In this document: in pieces, positions 21,074 to 31,440 of the stretch | Layout of the letters: every line of letters begins with the position of its first letter | Position numbering within the stretch: position 1 is the stretch's first letter | Assembly (NCBI GenBank): GCA_964036045.1 | Contig: OZ038379.1 | Span: forward strand, 68,602,719 to 68,666,718 | DNA: 64,000 nt | DNA from: Eutreptiella sp. 'Long Island Sound 2002' | Lineage: Eukaryota; Euglenozoa; Euglenophyceae; Eutreptiales; Eutreptiaceae | Direction: 5' to 3' | Position numbers and translations under genes: made by a program | Notes under the pieces: generated by a model | What the model was told of the DNA's origin: nothing | Database searches by the model: none | Seen by the model: only the letters and a program-made list of their open reading frames with translations

Positions 21074-24000
21074 CATTCCCCCCCCCCGGTCCTCCAACCT
21101 CCCCCAACCCTTGCGCTGCGGGTCCATCTCCCCCGCAATCCTGCCCGCTTCCCACCTACCAAAACCCTCCAGCACCGAGAGGGCCAAATTGGGGTTCGTC
21201 CCCAACATCCGGCTCAACTCGGTGACCCCCACGAGGCGCGTCCGCTCTCCACCATCGCGCCACTCCACGCGCGATCCGCGGGGGTCGCCTCCACACGTCT
21301 GCACGCTGACAACCTGAAGACACAAACAAAATGCAGGTCCGTTCTAGCGGCGTTCTAGGCAACAGTTCTAGCGGCGTTCTAGCGATGTTCTAGCGGCAAC
21401 GGCACGGCGGTGGCTAGATCAACGCTAGAACGGTTCGCTAGATCACCGCTAGAACGCAATCGACATACCGTGCCTTGGCGGTCCAGGGCGGGGGAGATGG
21501 CCCTCAGTGCCTTGGCGAAGGCGTCCGCGGGGTTGGGGGGGTGCGGCTGCGGGGGGGCCCCAGCGGGGGCAGCGGCGGGCTTGGGCTTGGACTTGGGCCG
21601 GGAGGCGATGCCGTGCACAACCCCGGCATACACCCCCCAGTTCGCCGCCTCGGGGTTGAAACCCCCGAAGTCCAGCAGCGCCGACCAGGTCGGCGTCCAG
21701 ACCCAGGCCTTCCCCACCCACTCAACCCGCCCCAAGCCCAGCCCCTGCCAGCAGTGGGCGATGAATCGCCAGTGGGTGCCCCCCCCCTTTTTCCGCTCGG
21801 GGGTGAAGATGTTGGTTTGCGCCAACTCAAACATCTTCACCCCCCTTTGGGGGGGGGGGGGGGGCACCTCCCCCCATCGCTTCCCCGCTCCCGGCAACTC
21901 ACGTTGCCACCCCCACGACCCCTCGACCACCCCCAGGCGCAGGGGCTTGTCCAGGTGGACAAACCCCCCCCCCCCCCCCGTCCACCCATACCCACCGCCC
22001 CGCCCCTAACAGCCGGGGGTGCACCCGCACCAACAAAAACCGGAGAGTCCATACCGGACTCTCCGGGTCGACGAGGAGGGGGGTGTCCAGGTTTGGGGGG
22101 TGGGGGCCAGCCAGGACTGCCGGGTCCCATGGCAGGTCTTGGATCGCCCCCGCAGCCCTCGACCGCATCAACCCCCCGAGCCACTGGCTCACCCCCCCCC
22201 CCCCCCGCCGGCGCCGCCTCCACCACCTTTGTATCCTCCTCCTCCTCCTTCACGCTCGCCTCCTCCATCTCCCCCTGCACGTCCACCTCCACCACCTCGT
22301 CCACCTCCTCGTCCTTCACCCTCGCCACCACCGCCGCCAACTGCCTCTCGCTCCGCCTCACCGCCCGATCGAACCCCTCGATCGCCTCCTGCTTCTCCAC
22401 CACCTTCAGCTTCGCCTCGCGAAGGGTGGCCTCCCCCTAGCGGATCCTCCACTCCTCCGCTCCCTCCTCCCGTAGGCTGGCCTATTTTGCCTCCCAGGCC
22501 GAGACTTTCGTCTCCGCCCTTGTGTTGGCCGCTTTGGAGGCGGCGCGGCCCCCAAGAACCCTTTGAGCTCCCCCCGCGCCTCCTCCACCTCCTCAGGTTC
22601 CTCCTCCTCGGGGACCGCTGCCGCCCCCCGCCTCCAGGCGACCAATGGGGGAGGGGGTGGCGGCTGTGGATGTGGGGCTTGGGGTTGGGGCTTGGGCTTG
22701 GACTTGGGCTTGGCGAGGGGGGGTGCCTTGCCCTTCGGGGCCTGCTCGGCCTTTGGTTCCGCCTCCTCGGCCGGAGCTGCACGCCTCTGCGCCTTCATGA
22801 TCTGCGCAATCAGCGCCTGGGTCGCTGCATTCTGTAGCATAGGAGCGTTCTAGCGGCGTTCTAGGCAACTGTTCTAGCGGCGTTCTAGTGACAGTCTAGC
22901 GGCCGATCGTGGTGCCTAGATCAAAACTAGAATGATTCCCTAGATCACCGCTAGAACGCACAGCACGAAATATACCTGCCTCACCAGCTCGTCCAACTGC
23001 TCTTGCAATGCCATCTTGGTTTGAAATACTCTGGTTCAGGGAAGCCTGCATGTGACCCTGGCCCCTCCTTACCTCCATGGCATCCCTGCCCGAGCATGGC
23101 ACTTGCGACCGCGGCGCCCCATGCACAACCCACGACACGTCAAAGTACGCAAACAACCATGTCATGCACTGCGCTTGCACATTGGCCTCCCTGTGGATGG
23201 CCGACCACTGACGACCCGACACCTCGTCCACCCCATCGACCCGACAGCCCCCCCCCGCCCGCCCCCGGTTGCTGTGCTCGTTGTGACCATGTTTCAGAAA
23301 GCGGTTAATGCTTTCCGAAATGTCACCGGAGAACATAGCCAGGCCAAATGGCTTAATGTTCTGCAACATGGTATCTACACCCTGCTCAAGGCTTAGTAGA
23401 TACCATGATGCTGTTCCAGCAAAGCAGTGTCGCCGGAAATCGCGCGCCACAACAGCACAATTCAATGGGTTAGGGCCCTGATATGTACAATAGAGGGCCT
23501 GCAGCAGGTCCCACATGTTCGCGATGGCCTTGTACTTGGCCGTGCTTGGCCTAATGCCGAGGCACTTAGCAATATCCGGCCATGCGTCAAAAAAATTGGC
23601 CGTCTCCTCCCCGTCCGGGGATGCTGACCCATAAACGCTCCAACCTGCACGCCTCTCCGACAGGACAACTTGCAGGTCTTGACGGAGCGCAGGGGTGACC
23701 GACCTAGCCTCCCGGTCGACAAACTCCCCCAAAAAGCGGCCCATTGCCGTTGTCAAGTGCAAAATGCACAAGACGACCCAAGCACGTGGCAATTTCAAAA
23801 TGGGCTGCGTACTCCAGCCGGCAGCTTGCAAGGATGGCGTCCCAAGGAGGAAGGCCGTGTAGTTGGCCTGATCACCCTCCATGGTCCGCGGGTTAGCACT
23901 ACCCTCCCAAGTCTTCGTTGATGCATTCCATATCCCCTCATTGAACATGGAGCCCTCTTGGGGGCATGTGGACACCCCGATCACCCGTCGTGTCCACGGT

Positions 24001-24979
24001 TGATCCCCCCCGAGGATCACCTTTGCCTCCTCCTTGGAGGCCCCCCATTGGACCAGCCCCGTGTCGATGATATCTTGAATCACCTAAACACGAGACATGG
24101 GGGGTGGTTAATTTCGTTCTAGTCTAGTCCAATCTAGCGTCTAGCGAGCGGTGTTTGAGGCCGACTAGATCAAAACTAGAACGAGTGAAAGGCACTAGGT
24201 GAGAGGAGTACCTCCCAATTGCTCTTCCACAACGTCCCAAGGGTCTCCATGGCCTTGTCATCGCAATTGGCCATGCTCAACACCCAAAGGCCCGCTAGGG
24301 AGCGGGCCAAGCGCTCGAAGTTGGGCAAGGAGATGGTGAGTTGGGTCCAATTGCCCCCGGCCACGGGGTAGGCATCTCCCCGGACGATGAACGTCAACGG
24401 GAAGGTGCGGTTGATTGACCGCACCAAGCCCGGCCGGGAGAGGATGTATGTGACCCATGAGGCGAAGGGCCATGAGATCCCGGTGGCCTTGGGCAACACC
24501 GTGGCAACGGGGTTATCCAATTGCACCGGGGCGACCAACTCCTTCCAACGGGCTTGGAAAGCCCGCTCGGTACAAATTGGCCAGGAGTAGGGGCCACTAG
24601 GGACGGTGCGGTGATACTCCAACTTACGGAGCGTGTAGAGCTCCGAGAGGGTCCTCCACGAGGACTTGGGGGCCCTCATGTTGAGCACTAGTTCACACAT
24701 GGCGGTGGGAGGAAGTAGGGAGGCGGCATATGCCTCAACGACGGCCTTGCATGCCTCACCCGTGGTATGGGTAGAAGTGGCGGAGTTCACATGTTGGACG
24801 GCGTTGTTGAATTGCCGCCGTGCTAGGGGGCATGATAGCGCCCACGTGGCCAAGTAATGGCCCACCCGCTCATCCTTGAGGGTTGAGGCCCCACTCAACT
24901 CCCGTAGTGCCTTAGACAAGAGGGAAGTATCCTTCCCGGTTGAGGAGGGAGCAAGGGGGGTAGTGGCGGGGCGTTTCAT
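20297..24979 (-). CDS. Five-exon transposase-like gene with introner-like introns and a low-complexity C-terminal half
   Basis: Exons 24979-24212 (ATG, 256 codons), 24083-23073 (337 codons), 23014-22976, 22831-21469 and 21313-20297 join in phase 0 with GT-AG introns of 128, 58, 144 and 155 nt. Exons 1-2 are intact and globular. Exon 2 contains LPRAWVVLCILHLTTAMGRF and GDISESINRFLKHGHNEHS, reminiscent of the C-terminal part of large eukaryotic DDE transposases (inference, no family fixed). Exon 3 encodes MALQEQLDELVRQ, which could be a separate start. Exon 4 has a coiled coil crossing TAGs at 22482 and 22437 (ASLREEGAEEWRIR then GEATLREAKLKVVEKQEAIE), then NIFTPERKKGGGTHWRFIAH. Exon 5 has VGVTELSRMLGTNPNLALSV, a Ser run, a Lys/Pro linker, VLGDWDEELDPGEWWVV and the tail QPPTTQEG. 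Frame switches occur near 22550, at C runs (21967-21980, 21080, 20640). The tail is shared with 31441-34070. Confidence 0.7.
21314..21468 (-). other. Intron 4, introner-like
   Basis: A 155-nt intron (ACG|GTATGT...GTCTTCAG|GTTG), phase 0. It shares the same TTCTAG/CTAGAA inverted-repeat body with intron 3, at roughly four-fifths identity by eye, flanked by unrelated splice-site-proximal sequence. Confidence 0.85.
22832..22975 (-). other. Intron 3, introner-like
   Basis: A 144-nt intron (CAG|GTATAT...CTACAG|AATG). Its body aligns with intron 4 over most of its length: GCGTTCTAGCGGTGATCTAG, then TTGATCTAG, then GCTAGAAC, then TTGCCTAGAACGCCGCTAGA. The first half is roughly the reverse complement of the second. 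Confidence 0.85.
24084..24211 (-). other. Intron 1, introner-like
   Basis: A GT-AG intron of 128 nt between two long intact exons, phase 0. It contains CGTTCTAGTTTTGATCTAG and, near its 3' side, CTAGACTAGAACG, forming an inverted repeat. The same words occur in introns 3 and 4. Confidence 0.85.
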
Positions 24980-25094
24980 TGCAAAGAAATGTGCAACATC
25001 TAAGCGGGAAAGAAGGAAGCACGGAACAATGCACTACGGACAATAGCAAGCATGCACGGCGGGGCAACGAAGAAATTGGGATATGTTGTAGCCA

Positions 25095-25175
25095 TTATAT
25101 CGTTCTAGTATTGATCTAATCTAGGCTAGAACGTTCTAGCTAGAGCGTTCTAGGCTAGATCAAGATTGGGTCTTC
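25095..25175. repeat. TTCTAG inverted-repeat cluster upstream of the 24979 start
   Basis: CGTTCTAGTATTGATCTAAT, GGCTAGAACGTTCTAGC and GCGTTCTAGGCTAGATCAAG form overlapping palindromes just 5' of the transposase-like gene. It may be another element copy in a 5' untranslated intron or in the promoter region. Confidence 0.7.
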
Positions 25176-25186
25176 TAGCGTGTACC

Positions 25187-25540
25187 AGGGGTACCCTACA
25201 ATGTATGTTTCACTTCCCCTTCATCCATACTTCGCTTTTTGTGTCGCTTGCAAGTTCCGGTGGTGTTCCAGTAACTTGTTCCGGTGGTGTTCCAGTGGTA
25301 TTCCGGCAAAAATTGTTTCGGAATGCAATTATTTTTCGCACGACAACACGGAACATGACAAATCAGAAAGTACCAGCGGCGTGCCCCTAGGCTAGCAAAC
25401 AACACATTGTACTAGCATGTATGGGTGTGCTTGGTTGGGGGGTAAATGAACTGCGAAACTTTTTTGTTCCGGCCATTTTTGTTCAAACGCTGGAACCATT
25501 TGGCCGGAATAACCTTTGTATTCAAGCGCGTGCCACAGGC
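25187..25540 (+). repeat. Left inverted repeat of the 6.2-kb element
   Basis: The left arm carries TTCCGGTGGTGTTCCAGTAA twice-related words and GGCTAGCAAACAACACATTG. It is moderately diverged from the right arm, so the element is not recent. Confidence 0.7.
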
Positions 25541-25559
25541 ATGAGATCCACCACGCACT

Positions 25560-26590
25560 ACCCCGTGGCAACGAGGCAGTTTGCCACAGGAATTCCGAGG
25601 CTCATTGCCCGAAGGCAGTGTGGCGGTGACCCTACAAACTTACACTGTGCACTGCTGCTAGGCAGTGTGGTAGTTTACATCTAAAGAAGCACCGTCGACC
25701 GCCCTTAGGTGGTGCTACATTGTATTGCAGGAGTTTATTGCCCACCGTCACCCGGAATTTTGACAATGTGCTGCACGATTTCCACTACCCTCTGCCCTTG
25801 GGGAATGTAGTAGTGTGTTATGGGAGATCCACTAGCCACTTGCCCTAGATAGTGCGGCGGTCTTTCGCGGGGGATCCGCTGCCCGATACCCACGTGCTGT
25901 CTCGCAGTCCGCGGAAGGAGTTGTGCTGCCCATTGTTGAAAAGCATTGTGGCAGTGCACAGAAGGGGATCCGCGGCCTGCTACCTACATGCCATGATGCA
26001 TTGCACCAAAGGAGTCCCACCGCCCACTGGCTACAAGTGGTGAGGTGGTGTGGCACAGGAGATCCACTACCCACTGCCTGCAGACATTGAGGCAGTGGCC
26101 AACCACATGCACGGCGCGCTGCCCACTGCCTCGAGATAGTGCGGTAGCGTGTTGCGGGAGTGCTGCTGCCTAGTTCCCAAGGCCATGAGGCAGGGTGGCG
26201 CAGAAGACCCACTGCCCGCTGCCCTGAGGTAGTGAGGCGGCGGTGAGGCGGCAAGCAGCAGGACATCCACTGCCCGCTGCCACAAGGCAATGCGGCAATG
26301 AATTGCACGAATTTCACGCCCAATTGCCCCCCCCCCCCCAAAAAAAAGGCAGTGTGTAACAACACATGCACTACCCGTTGCCCCAAGGCAACGCGGCGGT
26401 CTCCCTGAAGGGATTCGATTGCCCACTGCCCCCACGCAGTGTGCTAGCGAGAGGCAACAGACCCCTTGTGCGTTACCCGAGGCAAGGAGGCAGCACGCAT
26501 TACGAGACCCATTGCCCCTTGCCAAAAAACAATGTTGCAGCGAGATGCAAGAGTTCCACTGCCCGCTGCCACAAGGCAGTGAGGTAGTGT
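25560..26590. repeat. Diverged ~50-bp minisatellite (CCACTGCCC...GGCAGTG units)
   Basis: About 20 units built on CCCACTGCCCCAAGGCAGTG-like imperfect palindromes followed by a variable GCGGCGGT...GATCC segment. A C run lies at 26327-26338. Open frames through it are low complexity. Confidence 0.7.
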
Positions 26591-27119
26591 GCATGGTCCA
26601 AGCAGGACCCAGGCGCACCATGATGAGGCCCCTGCAAGGAGCTCCCGGCACCGGCAGGCGGAGCGCGAGGGGGTCCCCAGAGCGGCCATGGAAAAAGATC
26701 GCCGGAAGAAGGGCCAAACCAAGCCGCCGTGATGGTGACTCTGCGTAGACGTACACACTCGTGCCCATTTTACTATGCCCGTAAGCAAGGCGTCCTGGCC
26801 TTTGCCTTTTAGTAAGAGCGCCTTCGGCACACACCAACACAACACACACACAGGCCTCAATGGCCACACCACCACTGAGTAGCGGACAACAACGCGCATC
26901 ACAAGTACCGACACCGATGGACGCACGCACACACACACAAATATAGTGGACACCAACACTCCACTCGCACACCAAGGTGAACGGAGGCCTAGGCACGATA
27001 CACACTAACAGAACACACAATCACCAAGACACAGGCCAGCCAAGGAGGACCAAAAACCCAGACACCAAAGAACTAGAAAGCCGAATGTAGGCCCACACAC
27101 CGAAGAACAATCATGCGTG

Positions 27120-30100
27120 TTGTGCGACGGAGCAAGGGTCCTCCCCATACTTGACCACCTCATTCTAGGAATGCCCTAGGGACTTTTTCTTGGTCCGTCG
27201 GCTCTTGTAGTGGCAGTTCCCACAACGCCCACGCCATAGTGCTTGTTGGCCGCACGCGGGTGTCAATGGGGCCTTCTCGGGCCTTGGCGTGGGCACGCCA
27301 AACCCTGTGTAATTGGGACAATACCTACCACACAAACTGTGTCCCCATATTGCGCGGTTCCGCGAACCACATATGAGGTTGTGTAAGTTGCGTGTGGCAC
27401 AAATGCTAACATGTGTTTCATTTTGCACAATGAGCCGAATTCCTTGCAAAGACCCTTGGCTCAAATTGTCACCGTTGTTGTGCATGTCGTAGGTTGATGT
27501 GTCAATGCTGTTCCACATTTGCATTGCATGCACATTCTTTTGTTCATTTTTTTGTTTGTCTGCGGGTAATTGTTTTTATTTTCACCGCGAGGGTATTCCT
27601 GCTTGTTGTGTGATTTGCAATGCTAGTGTGGTGTTGCGTTGATTTCACGGGTTTGCTCACTTTCTCTTCGTTGTGCAACGTACTCCTCCTTGGCAATTGG
27701 GTGTTCTTGGTGGCCAAATGTCACACACTGGTCCCCCTGTTTTTCAGAAGGCCTTGGGATGCTAAGGTGATTTCCATTTGAAGCATGCATTAAACTATTT
27801 CAAAAGGTAGTAACATGGGCCCTCCGCCCTCACCCAAGCATCATTGCTACCAAGGCTACAACCACGGCATGGTTGAACAAGGCTACATAAAAAGAAACCT
27901 TGTCCACTAGGATGGCTCTTGATGAACCGCGCGACAGTAATGCTTTCCACCTTGTGCACGTTCCAAGTGCAAGGCAAATAAAATGAAGAAGGTGGAACAT
28001 TGTGCACATGGTATTGGCAACACTAGAAAGAAAGAATAGGCCAATAGTCTGTGAACAAATTCGCTTAATCCTCCAAACACTAGTCAACACAAGCTTCATT
28101 GTGATCACCATAGCACATTGTATTTGTGAATGGCTTGGTCTTTTCCGTGATGCTAATTTGATGAAAGATCACATCAAAACTTGTTCATAAAATGTGGCCA
28201 TGCATTGGATGTGTGGAAAGCGTGGGCATGTGTATCATCGTTGGCATCTTTTCGTGCTCGTGAACATGATGCCGGGAAACGTTGGCGTTGATCACATGGC
28301 AAAGATTACACAAGTAGCTCATGTGGATGTGCGCACAAGGACACCGGTAATGCTGTACATCATTGGCGCACAATTCAAAGTGGCGAACCTATGGCCATCT
28401 TGACCTTAGGGCAGCAAGGCATGAGGCCGGTATGCTGGCCGAAATTTTGGTACAACGCAATATGCAGAGTGTGCAAGACATGTTCATCGCATAGAAGACA
28501 AGCAGCTTGCAAGAGAGGATGATACAGGTGGTAGCATCGAAGACACGCAATATGCAAAAGAGCTCAGATGCAAAGATGGTGTCAATAAAGACAAGCGTCC
28601 GACACGAAGCGGTTCAACATGGGTGGGGGGCAGGGGTGGAGACCTAAGGGTAATTTGTGCTATGTGTTACGGAAAATTTTGTAAATTGCTGTCATTCTTT
28701 GGTCTATTTGGGGAATCAATTATTTTGCATGCTAATGTATTTACATGTAGATGTCTTGGACGTCTAGAATAGTGGTTGTTGGCGTTCAATCTTACTCATG
28801 CATTTAGTCAATTTTATTTTGATTTGTCGAATTTGTCATGTATTGTGGCTAATACGCATCCCAAGTGGCAAAATCGCAAGATTTTGCTACTCCCCTTGTT
28901 GCACTTTTGTAGCCAGTTGGTTACAAATGTGGACTGAGCGGGCAGACCGAAGGCAAAGCCCCGGAACGGCTTGGCAATCCCATTCAGGGCCCCCATCACA
29001 ACCTCACAAGCGCTAGCACCAAAGCCCCCCAGCTGCTGATGCGCCCTCGCGTACCCAAGTGCTAGCCAACTTTCTCCGATCTTTGCAGTCCGTCGTACCG
29101 TAGCAATTGCCGAGCCTATCCACATGGAGTGATCAGCTCTTGCTCCCAATGCAAAGGGGGGGTATCTGAGCCGTGCTTCTTCACTTTGATTGAGGGGGTT
29201 TGCCAAGGAATGATGGTTTAGCGCTTCCTTTTCCTCCTACACATTACGACGTCAGCCCAAAGCTTTGAACACCATCACGTGTTTGTGAAACAATGTACGT
29301 AGGATACATGCCAATAACAACATCCATGCGTTCAAACAATGCGATGAAGGCGCTTCCAAATGGCGTCGTGTGTGGTTGTGTATGGATAAGAAGGGTGGTA
29401 GGAAAGGTGTAGGAAGGGCAGTTCCCGGCAAGGAGGAAAAGAGCGCACTTTCAATGATTCTCCTTAGGAGGATATCAGGTGGCAAATTGGTGTTACCCAA
29501 TTTCGGGTGGTTTTTGGAAATGTTGCTTTTGCCAAGAAGCCGCCCTAGGGATTCCCCGCCTCTGTCATGGCTAGAAAGGAGGTTCCTTGGCAAGTACGCA
29601 AGCAGGCCACACCCCATTTCATGCTTTCTGAGCCGCCCCTTGGGTACATTACGTTGTTGTTCACAACGCCTATTTTGCTTGCCTTTTGGGCAGGTCGTAT
29701 GTATTCCGCAGTATAAGAACAAACCGTCAAACAGGCATCCGAAAAACTCGATGCACGGCTGGTGCCTTTGGTGGCTAGAGACCATAGGTTTGGGAATGAG
29801 GCACAAGGTGCACGCGGCACACACCATTGCAAGTTACTCCTTATCCCCCCCAAAGGATCACACCAATACTCAATTGCTCCACTTGTGCTTGTGGGAGCCA
29901 CTCCTATTTGGGTCAAAGCGCATGCAATCCATGCACCAATGATAGTCCATAGAGTATTGCCACCCAAAGCTTGAACCCGCTAAAGGTTAATTGAGGTGGG
30001 TGGTCGTGCACTTCGGCCAAAAATTGTGCATGTAGAGCACCATGTTAAAAACAACATTTCGCCAGCAATTATATCAAGTTTTCATGCCTTGGTGGGCCGT

Positions 30101-30450
30101 GGAGCCAATCACTGGGCATGTGGGACATTTTTTCTTCAATTGCATAGCTTGTGGAGCTCCAAAACCAAACTTTTTCGTTCCACCGTTGCAGCGCATGCAA
30201 TTTGAGTTGCACCGTCTTCAATCAAAAATTTCCTTAATTGTTGCATTCCCTTGTCACTTGTGTTTGCAATTGGGCATAAAGCATGTTCCATGTTGCTAGT
30301 GCCTTCGTATGACCCGTTTGCCCGCAAAAATTGAGTGACCCGTGTATTGGGGCGGACCACAATTGACACGTGCCAAGGATGCAGTTGAAAGGAGGCCCAC
30401 CAAACATTTGCCGTTGTGAAACTCTGCGGAAAGCATGTTTTTACCATCAG
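27120..30450 (-). pseudogene. Minus-strand transposase-like remnants inside the element
   Basis: Several minus-strand blocks have protein character. 29249-29827, ending in TGA, contains LFLYCGIHTTCPKGKQNRRC and RNVPKGRLRKHEMG, loosely like the variable-loop region of piggyBac-type transposases. 27830-27960 contains VDKVSFYVALFNHAVVVALV. 27180-27300 contains a basic Cys motif, RGRCGNCHYKSRRTKK, like the C-terminal Cys domain of that superfamily. 30136-30447 contains IANTSDKGMQQLRKFLIEDG. The order along the minus strand fits a decayed transposase, but each match is weak. Other stretches of 26600-30600 show no recognisable gene. Confidence 0.3.
28808..29240 (-). CDS. Hypothetical protein or exon
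   Basis: A TGA-free frame with TAG (29228-29230) and TAA (28814-28816) and a TGA end. It reads EEKEALNHHSLANPLNQSEE, SMWIGSAIATVRRTAKIGES and CEVVMGALNGIAKPFRGFAF, clearly unlike random sequence. It lies between blocks of the putative transposase remnant. No family recognised. Confidence 0.4.
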
Positions 30451-31055
30451 CTACCAAACAACATGCATCGGGGATGCAATTCTCCAAGTGCCTTATGTCC
30501 GTTTTGGAGGGCATATAAGGAAGTTGTTGAATACAATCTCGCTAAGTGTCAATGGCGCGGAGAGAGTGCGTGTCTGTACACTTTGTGAATGGGCGATACC
30601 GTTCCTTTTGAATGGGCGTGGAACATGGTGTCGATGTGGCCGTGTTTTGAGGTAAAAATTCCCCTTCACGCCCCTCTTACAAAGTAGCTATGTGCCTAAA
30701 CATTCTAGAAACATAGTTCCTAGGGTACCACAAACAAGGATGGACTCCATAGTGCACTATGGCTTCACTGCCCCCATTTCTCTTCCATTCACATGGGTAC
30801 AAACTTGCATCCTCCCTGTTAGCTTGTGAATGCGGACCTAATGTGCATTTTGCGCGAATATCAAGGGAATTTGGCGCAAAATTCAGATTTTGGTCCGGTG
30901 AATTTCCACGTGACAACATGCAAGCCGACATGGTATGTAAAACAAGAGATCCCATTTCGCGATGTAGTTCCGGTGTCAATGCTGCCTCCTCTAGGCCCGG
31001 AATACCTGCTGCAAAATCTTAACATACCCTTGGTCACTAAGTGCCCTTTCCCTTG

Positions 31056-31411
31056 GTGCGCGTTTGAAACCCAATGTTGTTCCGGCGAAATTGTTCCAAT
31101 GTTCTAGGCTATCTGGCCGGAACAAAAAAAGTTCAAAATTTATTTACCCCCCAACCAAGCCTACCCGTACATGGTGGCAAAATATGTTGTTTGCTAGCCT
31201 TGGGGGTCCCCGCTGGTATGCTCATATTTGTTGCCCAGCGCGTTGCCACGTGAAAAAAACTTGTTTTCAAAAACAGTTTTTGTTAGAACACCATTGGAAC
31301 ACCGCTAGAACAAGTTATTGGAACGTCGCCGGAACAAGCACTCTACAACAAGAGCAAAGCACAAGGAAGGGTAAAATGGTAACATACATTGTTGTGTAAG
31401 GTGCCCCCGGG
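31056..31411 (-). repeat. Right inverted repeat of the 6.2-kb element
   Basis: The inverted counterpart of 25187-25540. It abuts the 3' end of the minus-strand gene at 31441; if UAR is sense, that gene's frame runs into this arm and meets TGA at 31267. Confidence 0.7.
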
Positions 31412-31440
31412 GGCCCATCGGGTTAGTCTCTTGTTCTCAC

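Larger units (their letters stand above)
25187..31411. mobile_element. ~6.2-kb element bounded by ~350-bp inverted repeats
   Basis: The sequence at 25187-25540 aligns with the reverse complement of 31056-31411 over its whole length. Landmarks in order from each outer end: ACAATGTATGTT, AACTTGTTC, ACCAGCGG, GGCTAGCAAACAACA, GCTTGGTTGGGGGGTAAAT, GTTCCGGCCA. The interior holds a ~50-bp minisatellite and AT-richer sequence with several minus-strand coding remnants. I see no clear target-site duplication. The ends share the GGAACGTCGC/TTCCGGTGGTGTTCC words found in the intron at 18401-18619. Whether it moved as a unit or reflects two inverted insertions of a smaller repeat cannot be decided here. 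Confidence 0.6.

Noticed and set aside
22189-22782. Minus-strand Gly-rich (RGG-like) 197-codon frame
   Set aside because: The overlapping frame encodes a regular coiled coil continuous with exon 4 and, apart from two TAGs, is clearly the coding one.
20297-24979. Confident assignment of the gene to a named transposase superfamily
   Set aside because: Only short resemblances (HLTTAMGRF, ESINRFLKHGHNEHS) are visible and no DDE triad could be placed by eye.
29370-29942. Plus-strand 190-codon frame
   Set aside because: The minus strand over the same DNA has the more convincing transposase-like motifs and a TGA end.
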